DNA of 39,955 nt from Bacteroidota bacterium (GTDB taxonomy: Bacteria; Bacteroidota; Bacteroidia; Bacteroidales; GCA-2748055): positions 1 to 39,955 of the forward strand of contig JAIFNN010000001.1 in the NCBI GenBank assembly GCA_020047715.1, given 5' to 3'. Below the pieces are notes generated by a model, which did not search any database, was not told the DNA's origin, and worked only from the letters and a program-made list of their open reading frames with translations. This document shows positions 26,570-36,375 of this stretch, piece after piece. The translations under genes and the position numbers were made by a program. Numbering within the stretch: position 1 is the stretch's first letter; each line of letters starts with the position of its first letter.

Positions 26570-29017
26570 ATGAATTATTCGATTCTGCTAGCGAGACAGC
26601 TGTTTTTAACAATAGTTATTTCATTAAATGTATTATTGTCTTTCTCTCAAGTGGTGGTAAACGTTTCCTCAATTGCTGAATTACAGTCTGCAATTAACAA
26701 TTCTGCTACCGGGGATGTAATTGTTCTTGCCGACGGTACCTACCTGAATTCTGTTGTCTCAATAAATAAGAGCAATATTACTGTAAGGGCAGCAACACCG
26801 GGTGGTGTATTTCTGAATGGCACACAGGAAATAAATATTGCAGGTGATTACAATACCTTCAGCGGTTTTCAGTTCACTTCCGGCAATATCGGCGAATCTG
26901 AAATTATTAACGTTTATGGCGACCATAACATTTTAACCCAGCTAAACTTCAACGGGTATTTTGCAAAGAAATATATTCATATTAACGGGGAAACCCGTTA
27001 TAACGAAATAACATACTGTAATATCGAAAATAAGCCTGTTGAAGCTGTCCCGGGATGCTTAATACAAATTACTACTTCTGAAACTATTCCCGGTTATCAC
27101 AAAATCAGGTACTGCACATTTAAGAATTTCCCCGGTCCAGGGGGTGATTATGGTAATGAACCCATCAGGATAGGCTTAAGTACCGAAATGACCAACAAAT
27201 CCAGGACCGTTGTTGAATACTGCTACTTTAATAATGTTGGACTAGGTGATGGTGAAAGTGTTTCTGTTAAATCCAGTGAAAATATTTGCAGATACAACAC
27301 ATTTACAAATAATCCCCAGGGTCAGTTGGTGTTCAGACACGGATACCTGAACGTTGCATATGGAAACTTCTTTGTTAATAATTCAGGGGGAATAAGGATA
27401 AAAGAAGGAGCGAACCACTACGTTTATAATAATTATTTCGCTACAGGAACACAGGATGCTATTGTACTGCAATACGTTGCCGAATTCCCTCTCGATAACA
27501 TCAACTTTGTTCATAACACCTTTGTTGACGGAACTATCAAATTAGGCAGCAGCGGTCTGACCAATGTAACTTTCGCGAATAATATCTTTAAGAAAAGTTC
27601 AGGCAGCATTTTTAAATATCCTATCGGTAATGAAAAATGGATAGGAAATATTTACAGCGGAACACTTGGGATTCCTATAAGCTCCGGGATGACAAATGCC
27701 GATCCCCTTCTGGAATTAAATTCTGAAGGTTATTTTGGAATTTCTGCTTTAAGTCCGGCCATTGACTTTGCAAAAACAGGTTATCCTGCCATTCTTGATA
27801 TTGCAGGTAGCGATGATGATCCTTTTATTTTACTTGATATCAGCGGGCAGCCAAGGCCTGAAGCAGATACCTTAAAGGATGTGGGCTGCGATGAATTTGC
27901 TGAAGGGGGGATACTAAATCGACCTTTAATTTCATCAGATGCCGGCCCTTCATTTTTGGGTGGACCCTTTACCGTACTTCAGGAGCAGTCAATTACTTTT
28001 CCCGAATTGCTCCCCAAAGTTTCTGGCGACGGTGACTTTAGCGCAGGCGCCACGGCAAGCTCAAACCTACCTGTTGCATATGCCAGCTCAAATAAAGCTG
28101 TTGCAACAATCCTAAATGGAAATATCCACATTACCGGTGGAGGTGTAACCACCATAACAGCATCACAAACAGGTGATAGCACCTATAATATTGCGGCAAA
28201 TGTAAGCCGGGAATTAATAGTGTCAAAGCAGAGTCAATCTATAAGCTTTGCTGCTTTGCCTCCCAAATTCGGAGGCGACCCTGATTTCAACCCTGGGGCT
28301 TATGCAAGTTCAGGACTTATTATCAGCTACTCAAGCTCGGACACCCTTGTTGCAACTATTGTTGATGGGAATATTCATATTAAAAGTTCAGGGGAATCTT
28401 TTATTGGCGCTTCTCAGATTGGTGATGCGAATTTTCATGCGGCATTGGATGTTGCTCAAAAACTTATCATATCAAAACAAAACCAAACCATTGATTTTCC
28501 AGCGCTTCAGGCAAAGTCTACAGTTGATCAAGACTTTAACCCGGGAGCAACAGTTAGCTCAGGCTTACCGGTTTCATACATAAGTTCAGACGAGACCGTG
28601 GCAATCCTAACAGAGGGAAATATTCATATCGTGGGAGAGGGCGCTGCTGTGATTACCGCCATGCAGTCTGGCGACGCTTCTTACAACCCGGCTACTGACG
28701 TTTCACAGACTCTCACCGTTTCCTTCCCAACCAATTTGGGGAATCTGAAAATGAAAAACAATTGCTTCATGGTTTGTCCAAATCCTGTTACACAAAATGC
28801 AAATGTTTTTTACCAGATACCTGAAAATACAGTAATCAGCCTGGTTATTATTGATGGTTCTGGCAGGTCGGTAAAAGAACTGGTGACCAACGAAAAACAT
28901 TCCATGGGATCCTATACTCGTTCATTTGATTTCTCAGGAATGGATGATGGTATTTATGTGGTCCGGTTATTAACACATAATTACACTAAAGCCTTGCGGT
29001 TGATAGTTAGCAAATAG
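26570..29017 (+). CDS. PL6-type polysaccharide lyase with three Ig-like repeats and T9SS domain
   Basis: 815 residues, signal peptide ~1-27. Residues ~28-440 are a chondroitinase-B/alginate-lyase (PL6) parallel beta-helix. Conserved PL6 features are NEPIRIG (N196, E197), the metal-binding E229 region, base Lys234 in SVKSS and acid Arg256 in LVFRHG. The Lys-Arg spacing is within one residue of characterised PL6 enzymes. PL6 members cleave alginate or dermatan sulfate by beta-elimination; which one cannot be said. Residues ~473-552, 556-636 and 638-717 are three Ig-like repeats, each with a GNIHI motif. Residues ~730-815 are a T9SS type-A domain (VCPNPV; DDGIYVVRL). It is therefore predicted to be a surface lyase acting first on the polymer. 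It lies between sulfatase genes. Confidence 0.92.
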   Translation: MNYSILLARQLFLTIVISLNVLLSFSQVVVNVSSIAELQSAINNSATGDVIVLADGTYLNSVVSINKSNITVRAATPGGVFLNGTQEINIAGDYNTFSGFQFTSGNIGESEIINVYGDHNILTQLNFNGYFAKKYIHINGETRYNEITYCNIENKPVEAVPGCLIQITTSETIPGYHKIRYCTFKNFPGPGGDYGNEPIRIGLSTEMTNKSRTVVEYCYFNNVGLGDGESVSVKSSENICRYNTFTNNPQGQLVFRHGYLNVAYGNFFVNNSGGIRIKEGANHYVYNNYFATGTQDAIVLQYVAEFPLDNINFVHNTFVDGTIKLGSSGLTNVTFANNIFKKSSGSIFKYPIGNEKWIGNIYSGTLGIPISSGMTNADPLLELNSEGYFGISALSPAIDFAKTGYPAILDIAGSDDDPFILLDISGQPRPEADTLKDVGCDEFAEGGILNRPLISSDAGPSFLGGPFTVLQEQSITFPELLPKVSGDGDFSAGATASSNLPVAYASSNKAVATILNGNIHITGGGVTTITASQTGDSTYNIAANVSRELIVSKQSQSISFAALPPKFGGDPDFNPGAYASSGLIISYSSSDTLVATIVDGNIHIKSSGESFIGASQIGDANFHAALDVAQKLIISKQNQTIDFPALQAKSTVDQDFNPGATVSSGLPVSYISSDETVAILTEGNIHIVGEGAAVITAMQSGDASYNPATDVSQTLTVSFPTNLGNLKMKNNCFMVCPNPVTQNANVFYQIPENTVISLVIIDGSGRSVKELVTNEKHSMGSYTRSFDFSGMDDGIYVVRLLTHNYTKALRLIVSK

Positions 29018-29087
29018 TCAGGGATATTATCGGCTTTTCTTCTACAGGTTAATACAGCAAAGGATACAAGAAATAAAAAATAAGAAC

Positions 29088-30593
29088 ATGGCATTAAACC
29101 AACCTCAGGATCGATTGGATATTATTCCCTCACCAGGAAAAATCCTACTCACACTAAGTACAGCCAGCCTTGCTTTGACTTTTTCCTCATGCCTGGATAG
29201 TTCCAATCAGGGTTTAAAAAGCAATACGGACAGTAAACCCGATATTCTCCTGTTTATTGCTGACGACATGACATGGCGTGACTGTGAGCCATACGGAAAT
29301 CCCGATGTCAGGACACCAAACCTCTCAAAACTTGCTCAGCAGGGAATATGCTTTGATAATATGTATACTCCGACTGCAATGTGCGGTCCGACAAGGCAAT
29401 GTTTATACACCGGATTATTCCCGGTTAAAAACGGTTCTTATCCGAATCATGCAAAAGTATATGACAACGTTACAAGCATTGTCCAGCATTTCACGGGTAT
29501 CGGTTACAGGGTGGCTTTGATCGGGAAGCAGCATTATGCCCCGGCTGCATCGTTCCCGTTTGAGTACCTCGGAGGCAGGAACAGCGACAATGGAGAGGGA
29601 CAGGACATTAATCTTGGTGATGCTGAAAGTTTTATAAAGAACGATAAATCCAAACCATACCTGCTGATTGTTGCCACCAATCAGCCGCATGGACCGTGGA
29701 CCCGGGGAAATCCGGCTCAGTACAATGCTGATTCCTTAACCATTGCGCCATATATGGTGGACACTAAACTTACCCGTGAGCAACTCGTAAAATATTATGC
29801 TGAAATAACCTATGCTGACAGCCTGGTCGGATATTGTATGAATATGGTTGATAATACCAAAAACAGGGATAATACCTTATTTCTATTTGCAAGTGAACAG
29901 GGATCGTCGATGCCTTTTGGAAAGTGGACCTGTTACAATGTGGGTCTGAAAGCTGCATTTATTGCCAGGTGGCCCAGTGTGATCAAGCCCTCATCGCGAA
30001 CAGGTATCCTGACACAGTACGCCGATGTTGTGCCTACTCTTTACGAAGCAGCCGGGGGTAATCCTGATGAATTGCGCGGCAACCTTGAGAATACTCTTTT
30101 ATTGGATGGCAAAAGTTTTTTTTCAGCCCTGAAAGGCAATCATGATGAAATCCGCAACTACGCTTATGGTATCCACACAACCCGGGGGATTAAAAACGGT
30201 TCCGAAAATTACCCGGTGCGCTCCATACAGAACCTGGAGTATAAATTTATATGGAACCTTAATTACCGTGAACCTTTTTATTGTTCTGTTTCCCAATTGG
30301 GTAATAAACTCTATGAAGGCTGGCTTGCAGAATCAATAGATAATCCCGTAGAATACGAGCATGCGAAACTTTACAGGAACAGGCCTGAGTTCGAACTATA
30401 TAATGTAAAGGATGATCCTTTCGAATTAACCAATTTGTATACTGATAGTGCACTTGCGAAGACAAGGGGAATCCTGTTTTCCGATCTGAAAAAATGGATG
30501 GGTGAGCAGGGCGACAAAGGGATTCAAACGGAGATGGAAGCACTAACCCGATTCAAGGGGGACACCTTACATTGGAAGTCCTCATCGGATTAG
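29088..30593 (+). CDS. Sulfamidase-like S1 sulfatase (S1_8-like)
   Basis: 501 residues, a lipoprotein with a lengthened N-terminus (lipobox FSSC, Cys35). FIADDM gives the metal Asp pair. The formylglycine motif CGPTR (Cys99) is followed by QCLYTGLFPVKNGSYPNH. ALIGKQHYAP and the short overall length resemble heparan N-sulfatase/sulfamidase relatives and SulfAtlas S1_8. These act on N- or O-sulfated sugars; the real substrate here is unknown. The glutamine right after CGPTR is less usual than the common Ala or Val. It is separated by 70 bp from the PL6 gene and by 137 bp from the DUF362 gene. Confidence 0.9.
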   Translation: MALNQPQDRLDIIPSPGKILLTLSTASLALTFSSCLDSSNQGLKSNTDSKPDILLFIADDMTWRDCEPYGNPDVRTPNLSKLAQQGICFDNMYTPTAMCGPTRQCLYTGLFPVKNGSYPNHAKVYDNVTSIVQHFTGIGYRVALIGKQHYAPAASFPFEYLGGRNSDNGEGQDINLGDAESFIKNDKSKPYLLIVATNQPHGPWTRGNPAQYNADSLTIAPYMVDTKLTREQLVKYYAEITYADSLVGYCMNMVDNTKNRDNTLFLFASEQGSSMPFGKWTCYNVGLKAAFIARWPSVIKPSSRTGILTQYADVVPTLYEAAGGNPDELRGNLENTLLLDGKSFFSALKGNHDEIRNYAYGIHTTRGIKNGSENYPVRSIQNLEYKFIWNLNYREPFYCSVSQLGNKLYEGWLAESIDNPVEYEHAKLYRNRPEFELYNVKDDPFELTNLYTDSALAKTRGILFSDLKKWMGEQGDKGIQTEMEALTRFKGDTLHWKSSSD

Positions 30594-30730
30594 ACAAGTA
30601 AATGAAGCAGTTTGAATCAGCGTTATTGTTGATGGACGTGGCAGGCCTGTCAACAGAATTTTACCTATACACAAACATCTTTACCTGTTCGATTGTCTTT
30701 TTTTGTATTGCCTTATAAAATGAGAATTCA

Positions 30731-32968
30731 ATGAAGAAACATTTTCCTAAATCCTTAAATGGAATATTTGATTTCCTTGTGAAAATTAAAATTCCCTATA
30801 AGTTCATTTTCCTTGCAATGGGATTAGCTTCAACTGTTTGGTTCCTTATCAGGGTTATTCCTAAACCAAGCCGTGCAGAGTATCCCTGCATTAAGGCAGC
30901 AAGTCCTTTTATGAGCAGTTTTGTGATTTATCTGCTCAGCCTGGGAACAACCGTATTTGCTTTCCGAAAAGCCAAATCAAAAATTCTACAAACCCGGTAC
31001 CTTGCTGCATCCGGCTTTGTTCTGGTGGCAATGGCAGCTGGCGTGTCAACCCTGATTCATAATTATTCCACAGCCTCTGCGGTTTCTACTAATCCAACTG
31101 CGAATGCTGTTCCCATGATCGGCCCAAACCAGCCGGTAGGCGTTGCTCAAGGTATTTTTCCGGGAAGAGTAGTATGGGTTTGGGACAGTCTGGCTACAAA
31201 TGAAAACTGTACAGGTGTATTCAACGACGGTTGGTATATGGACAAGAACACGGATATGATAAGGGTTGATTCAATGCTGATTAAAACTGTCCTTGCTTTA
31301 ACCGGCAAACCCACGATTTCGGAATCCTGGGATACGCTGTTCCGTTATTTTAATGCCGCTCATGAAAAAGGAAACGTTTCCTATAGGGAAGGTGAAAAAA
31401 TATATATAAAATTCAACAATGTCGGTGGTCATGCAGCCAGAATGGATAGCAGAACCCATGCGAGAAAAGCAAATTCCAGATATGCCAATTCCCAGGCTTC
31501 CGCGCAGGTCGGACTGGCTTTGTTGAGGCAACTAATCAACGGTTACGGAGTACCTCAGGAAAACATAACCATAGGCGATCCGTCGAAACATCTTTACAAG
31601 GATAACATCGATATGTGGAGAAACGAATTTCCCGATGTGCATTATATTGGCAGTACTGTGTTTCTTGCTACCGGACAGGAAGCCGCTGTGAAGGGAGCTG
31701 CTCCACGGATCTTTTATTCGGATAAAGGTACTTCGGGACTGGGATACAGTTCCGATTATATACCTACTGCCGTTGAGGAAGCCTCTTATGTAATTAATCT
31801 GGCTGCGCTTAAAGGGCATTTCAGGGGAGGAGTGACCAGTTGCGCTAAAAATCATTTCGGAACACAAATGAGGGGAGCGGCCGATCATTTGCATAATGGC
31901 TTAATTGGCGCAGATGATACTACAAAAGTATATGGGAAATATAAGGTACTGGTTGATATGATGGGGCATGAACTTCTCGGAGGAAACACAATGCTTTTTA
32001 TTGTCGATGGTCTCTGGGCAGGCGCAGACGCTAATTACTCCCCCGATAAATGGTCTGAGCCTCCTTTTAATGGCGACTGGACCTCTTCGGTATTTGCTTC
32101 GCAGGACCATGTTGCTATCGAATCCGTATGTCTCGACTTTCTTCGTTCACACTATCGGGTTGAAACCATGCCCGATTCTGCATTTCCTCAATATCACGCG
32201 GCCGACGATTACCTTATGCAGGCTGCCAGCTCGGCATACTGGCCCGCAGGAATCAGTTACGACCCGGAAGGTGACGGAACTCCCATTCAGAGTCTGGGTG
32301 TTTTTGAACACTGGAATAATCCTGTCGACAAACAGTATTCCCGCAACCTGAAAACCGGCGAGGGAATTGAGCTTTTCACAATTTTCAGCAACAAACTGTA
32401 CATACTTGATTCTCCCGGAAACCTGGCTGCGGGGTCCGTTTCTGTCAACAGCATCGACCTTTCCTGGAGCGATAACTCGAACTGCGAATCGGAATTCAGT
32501 ATCGAAGTCTCTGCCGATGGCCTCACGGATTGGATTTTATTAGCCCAAGTTGGTGCTGATGAAACAAGCTACAGCATTGCAGATCTTCTTCCCAACACAA
32601 ACTACTATTTCAGGATAAGAGCGATAACCGACAAGGCCGCTTCAGAATATTCCGGAATTATTAGCGCTTCGACACTTGTAGATGCTACATCCGTTTCCGA
32701 TGCTTCTGCCAATATAGGATCGCTAAAGACTTTTCCAAATCCTTTTCTGAATGCATGCTCGATTTCGCTAAGTAACAGTTACTCAGGAGAAATTTCAATT
32801 AGCATTATTGATCTCTCAGGAAGAGCAATTTACAGTACTGATACTTTTAAATCAAGCGGGGCATTCACAACAAAACTTGATCTGGAAAGGATTAAGCCCG
32901 GAGCATATGTCGTGAGAGTTAAAATGGGGAATGAATACCTGACAACAAAAATCAATAAAGAATTTTAG
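30731..32968 (+). CDS. DUF362 protein with N-terminal membrane segments, fibronectin type III and T9SS-like C-terminal domain
   Basis: 745 residues. Three hydrophobic segments lie at ~22-42, 60-78 and 91-111. The segment RVIPKPSRAEYPC links the first two and is typical of the Bacteroidota DUF362 proteins. The DUF362-like core spans ~145-545, with KFNNVGG, IGDPS, INLAALKGH and SCAKNHFG. Residues ~560-650 form a fibronectin type III domain, with a W near the start and NTNYYFRIRAI. Residues ~664-745 look like a T9SS type-A sorting domain (TFPNPF; KPGAYVVRV). The function of DUF362 is unknown; some relatives are ferredoxin-like or methyltransferase-associated, but no iron-sulfur motif is evident here. 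The combination of three membrane segments with a sorting domain is topologically puzzling. The next gene begins 6 bp after the stop. Confidence 0.82.
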   Translation: MKKHFPKSLNGIFDFLVKIKIPYKFIFLAMGLASTVWFLIRVIPKPSRAEYPCIKAASPFMSSFVIYLLSLGTTVFAFRKAKSKILQTRYLAASGFVLVAMAAGVSTLIHNYSTASAVSTNPTANAVPMIGPNQPVGVAQGIFPGRVVWVWDSLATNENCTGVFNDGWYMDKNTDMIRVDSMLIKTVLALTGKPTISESWDTLFRYFNAAHEKGNVSYREGEKIYIKFNNVGGHAARMDSRTHARKANSRYANSQASAQVGLALLRQLINGYGVPQENITIGDPSKHLYKDNIDMWRNEFPDVHYIGSTVFLATGQEAAVKGAAPRIFYSDKGTSGLGYSSDYIPTAVEEASYVINLAALKGHFRGGVTSCAKNHFGTQMRGAADHLHNGLIGADDTTKVYGKYKVLVDMMGHELLGGNTMLFIVDGLWAGADANYSPDKWSEPPFNGDWTSSVFASQDHVAIESVCLDFLRSHYRVETMPDSAFPQYHAADDYLMQAASSAYWPAGISYDPEGDGTPIQSLGVFEHWNNPVDKQYSRNLKTGEGIELFTIFSNKLYILDSPGNLAAGSVSVNSIDLSWSDNSNCESEFSIEVSADGLTDWILLAQVGADETSYSIADLLPNTNYYFRIRAITDKAASEYSGIISASTLVDATSVSDASANIGSLKTFPNPFLNACSISLSNSYSGEISISIIDLSGRAIYSTDTFKSSGAFTTKLDLERIKPGAYVVRVKMGNEYLTTKINKEF

Positions 32969-32974
32969 AAGGAA

Positions 32975-34285
32975 ATGAGAAAATTACTTGTATCGTCGAT
33001 GCTTACCATTATCCTTTTTAGTCTGCAAGCTCAAACCTGGATGATATACAATATGGATAACAGCGTACTTCCCTCCGATCAGGTAAAAGCCATTCTATGC
33101 GACAAGGAAAACCGGGTCTGGATGGCAACAAGCAACGGTCTTGTAATGAAAAGCAATGATAACTGGCATGTTTACACAACGGAACATGAGCTTCCTGATA
33201 ATTCGATAAACAGCCTGTTTGCCGAGAATTCGAATTCCGTTACGAAAATCTGGATTTCAACAAAAAAGGGTGCAAGTAGCGTGTCAATTCAGGAGGATTT
33301 TGGCATTGAAGTATCTGCATTTTCAACAAGCAATTCAGGTATTGGTTCGGATAGCATTTGGCTTGCTTCGGTAGACAACAACTCGGCTAAATGGTTTGCT
33401 CATGGACAAGGAATTTCAGGGTTTAACAGCGAGGACTGGTATCTAAAAGTAAATTCAAATAACGAATCCAATCTTACAAAAGTAAGCAGCATAGCATCAT
33501 TTCCCGATGGGTGGAACCTCTTTGGTACACGCGGTACCGGGGTTGCACGTCTGAAAATGGGCGTTGACGGCATCAGTGGCGCATCTTCCTATGTAGTGGA
33601 TTACACGGGATTATGGTCGGATAATATTTATTCGATTTTTATTGATAGACTAGGAAATCAATGGTTTGGAACCGATAAGGGAACAAGCTATCATGTTGGT
33701 TTTGAAACCAAGGAAGGTTGGGATGAACCTGCTTTAAGGCGCAGCACGCATCAGGTATCAGACACTGTATATGCAATTAAGGAAGATAATCAAGGTAGTA
33801 TTTGGATGGCAACCCCAACTGGCGCTGTTGTTTATACCGGTCAGGCTCTGCATACATATACTGTTGCTGATGGTTTGCCGAATAAAGCAATCAACGACAT
33901 TGCCTTCGATAACTCCGGTAATATCTGGGTTGCAACCGACAAGGGGATTGCAACAGCCGGGATTGACGGGCTGCTTGCTGGTGTAACTCCGGCAACGCAT
34001 GTTGTGGGTCGCACCAGTATTGAGAAAGTTTATCCTGTTGTTGCGAATTACCTCACCAATATTGTTTTTTCAGTTGCTCCCAACAGCGAACAAGTAATAT
34101 TGCAGGTTTACAATCTAAACGGACAACTCATCCATACTCTTTTTAGCGGGAGATTACCTGAAGGCAGTTATACAAAAAGCTGGAATTGCACCACCAATCA
34201 GGGATCAAAGGTTCAGCGGGGAATGTATATAATTCTTCTCAGAACTGAAGCGGGAGTTGATATGCGTAAGGTAATCGTGAACTGA
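32975..34285 (+). CDS. Secreted two-component-regulator-propeller (Reg_prop) protein with T9SS-like C-terminal domain
   Basis: 436 residues, signal peptide ~1-20 (SLQAQ). Repeated blades of the N-R-V/I-W-M/V-A-T-S/D-N/K-G-L/I type occur: NRVWMATSNGL, KIWISTKKGA, NQWFGTDKG, SIWMATPTGA, NIWVATDKGI. This is the beta-propeller that forms the periplasmic sensor of hybrid two-component regulators in PULs. Here there is no membrane segment, histidine kinase or receiver. Residues ~350-436 instead form a FlgD-like/T9SS domain (VYPVVAN; QRGMYIILLRTE). It is thus likely a surface or extracellular ligand-binding propeller. It is only 6 bp from the DUF362 gene, so the two probably work together or at least are co-made. 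Binding of oligosaccharide is inference from the family. Confidence 0.85.
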   Translation: MRKLLVSSMLTIILFSLQAQTWMIYNMDNSVLPSDQVKAILCDKENRVWMATSNGLVMKSNDNWHVYTTEHELPDNSINSLFAENSNSVTKIWISTKKGASSVSIQEDFGIEVSAFSTSNSGIGSDSIWLASVDNNSAKWFAHGQGISGFNSEDWYLKVNSNNESNLTKVSSIASFPDGWNLFGTRGTGVARLKMGVDGISGASSYVVDYTGLWSDNIYSIFIDRLGNQWFGTDKGTSYHVGFETKEGWDEPALRRSTHQVSDTVYAIKEDNQGSIWMATPTGAVVYTGQALHTYTVADGLPNKAINDIAFDNSGNIWVATDKGIATAGIDGLLAGVTPATHVVGRTSIEKVYPVVANYLTNIVFSVAPNSEQVILQVYNLNGQLIHTLFSGRLPEGSYTKSWNCTTNQGSKVQRGMYIILLRTEAGVDMRKVIVN

Positions 34286-34395
34286 AGTATCGTGTTGATT
34301 TTGTTATGCTGATAGGAAACCATGCCTGAGGTTTGAACATTTTGATGTGGACGGGAACCTCGTTCATGAGGAAAAATTTACAAAATAACCGAAAT

Positions 34396-36336
34396 ATGAT
34401 TCGCAGATATTTATATTCTTTTCTCCTGGGATGTTTAAGCCTTTTAAGTTCTGTGGCATTTTCACAACTTAGATTACCCAGCATTATAAGTGATGGAATA
34501 GTGTTACAGCGCAATATGGAGATTCCCGTCTGGGGCTGGGCTGCTCCGGGCGAAACCGTAAGGATTGATTTTATGGGGGAAACCTATACCGCAGTAGCCG
34601 GATCCGATATGAAATGGAAGGCTGATCTTAAACCGCAAAATGCGGGAGGGCCTTATGAAATGAAATTTACGGCAAGCAACAGCCTTACTCTCAAGGATAT
34701 TTTGGTGGGTGATGTGTGGCTTTGCTCCGGTCAGTCGAATATGGAGTTTGAAATGTCAAAAGCCAGCGAAAAATATGCAAAGGAAATAGAATCTTCATCG
34801 AATAACCAGATCAGGCAATTCCTGGTTAAGCGAAGAATAAGTTTCAATCCCTATGATGATGTGGAAACAGAAACCGGATGGCAGGCTGTAAATCCCCAGA
34901 CAATCATGAAATTTACTGCAGTTGGATACTTTTTCGCTAAAAACCTTTATGCCAAACACAAAGTTCCCATAGGCCTTATTAATTGCAGCTATGGCGGCAC
35001 TCCCGCTGAGGCATGGGTTAGTGAAGGGGTATTGCAAAATTATCCGCATTATCTTTCAAAAACACTTGAATACAAAGACACTGCTTTAGTAAACCGAATC
35101 ACAGCACGTGATAAGCAATTTGCTGAAAACTGGTACAGGAAATTACATGAGGGTGATGCCGGCATGCATGAAAGCTGGTATTTGCCGGAATATAACTCAT
35201 CTTCATGGGCAAGCATGTCAGTACCAGGTTTTTGGCAGGATGCCGGATTAAAAAACATAGATGCAGGGATCGTTTGGTTTCGTAAAGAAATTGAAGTGCC
35301 CGCTTCCCTGGCCGGAAAAAATGCGGTCTTGCGTTTAGGAAATATAATCTTAAAAGATATTACCTATTTCAATGGAATCGAAACAGGCAAAACAACGAAC
35401 AAATACATCCCCCGAAAATACAGCCTTGATGGCAGCATTGTAAAGGAAGGAAAAAACCTGATAGCAGTGCGGATAGTGAATGAAAGTGGTAAGGGCGGTT
35501 TTATTAAGGACAAACCTTACGTTTTGGAAATTGATGGGGATTTCATCGAACTTGCCGGGGATTGGCAATACAAATCCGGCGTTGCCTCCGAACCCCTGTT
35601 GAGGGAAGATGTGACGCGATTTCAGAGCCAGGGATCCTCGATGTATTTTGGTATGCTTTCCCCTTTGATTGGTTACGGAATCAAAGGCGTAATCTGGTAT
35701 CAGGGGGAGTCCAATACCGGTAGGGCAAAGGAATACCAGTCGTTATTTCCCGCACTAATCACTAGTTGGCGTGAAGAGTGGAAACAGGGCGATTTCCCTT
35801 TTCTTTTTGTTCAGCTTGCAAATATTAATGAAGCTAAAGCCATGCCGGGCGAAAGCAGACTGGCTGAGTTACAGGAAGCTCAAGCCATGGCCCTTTCATT
35901 GCCCAACACAGGCATGGCAGTTGCCAACGATATTGGAGAGTGGAATGATGTGCATCCCCTCAATAAATCGGATGTGGGGCTCAGACTTTCTCTTGCCGCC
36001 CAAAAGCTCGCTTATGGAAACAAGAAAGTCGTGCATTCGGGTCCGACATTTGAATCCATGAAAATTAAAGGATACAAAATTATTCTTTCATTCTCAAATA
36101 CCGGCAGTGGATTGATGGTTAAAGGGGGAGGCGAACTTAAACATTTTGCAATCGCTGGCGAATCAGGGGGATTTATGTGGGCCAATGCAGTAATAAAAGA
36201 TGATAAAGTAATCGTTTGGAGCGACACCATTTCCAATCCTGTGGCAGTACGATATGCCTGGGCAGACAATCCGGGAGTAGCAAACCTATATAACAAGGAA
36301 GGTCTGCCGGCATCTTGCTTTCGAACGGATAAGTAG
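34396..36336 (+). CDS. Sialate O-acetylesterase-like SGNH esterase
   Basis: ATG 34396 is chosen: it is directly followed by a signal peptide (MIRRYLYSFLLGCLSLLSS) ending VAFSQ. The open frame further upstream has only a TTG at 34333 and other unlikely starts. SGNH hydrolase block I is CSGQSNM near residue 110. INCSYGGTPAEAW, a GVIWYQGES block and WNDVHPLNKSDVG (catalytic Asp/His) follow. Residues ~240-330 are a GH2-like jelly-roll insertion, the usual domain plan of the bacterial sialate O-acetylesterase family. Members remove O-acetyl groups from sialic acids, xylan or other polysaccharides, and despite the name sialic acid need not be involved. No other sialic-acid gene is present, so deacetylation of the locus's polysaccharide is more likely. 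Periplasmic. Confidence 0.9.
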   Translation: MIRRYLYSFLLGCLSLLSSVAFSQLRLPSIISDGIVLQRNMEIPVWGWAAPGETVRIDFMGETYTAVAGSDMKWKADLKPQNAGGPYEMKFTASNSLTLKDILVGDVWLCSGQSNMEFEMSKASEKYAKEIESSSNNQIRQFLVKRRISFNPYDDVETETGWQAVNPQTIMKFTAVGYFFAKNLYAKHKVPIGLINCSYGGTPAEAWVSEGVLQNYPHYLSKTLEYKDTALVNRITARDKQFAENWYRKLHEGDAGMHESWYLPEYNSSSWASMSVPGFWQDAGLKNIDAGIVWFRKEIEVPASLAGKNAVLRLGNIILKDITYFNGIETGKTTNKYIPRKYSLDGSIVKEGKNLIAVRIVNESGKGGFIKDKPYVLEIDGDFIELAGDWQYKSGVASEPLLREDVTRFQSQGSSMYFGMLSPLIGYGIKGVIWYQGESNTGRAKEYQSLFPALITSWREEWKQGDFPFLFVQLANINEAKAMPGESRLAELQEAQAMALSLPNTGMAVANDIGEWNDVHPLNKSDVGLRLSLAAQKLAYGNKKVVHSGPTFESMKIKGYKIILSFSNTGSGLMVKGGGELKHFAIAGESGGFMWANAVIKDDKVIVWSDTISNPVAVRYAWADNPGVANLYNKEGLPASCFRTDK

Positions 36337-36375
36337 AATTTCCCCGATAAAAAAATAATTCTAGGAGTATAAAAA

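Noticed and set aside
34333-34395. Upstream TTG-initiated extension of the esterase
   Set aside because: It would place 21 polar residues before an obvious signal peptide; ATG 34396 fits better.
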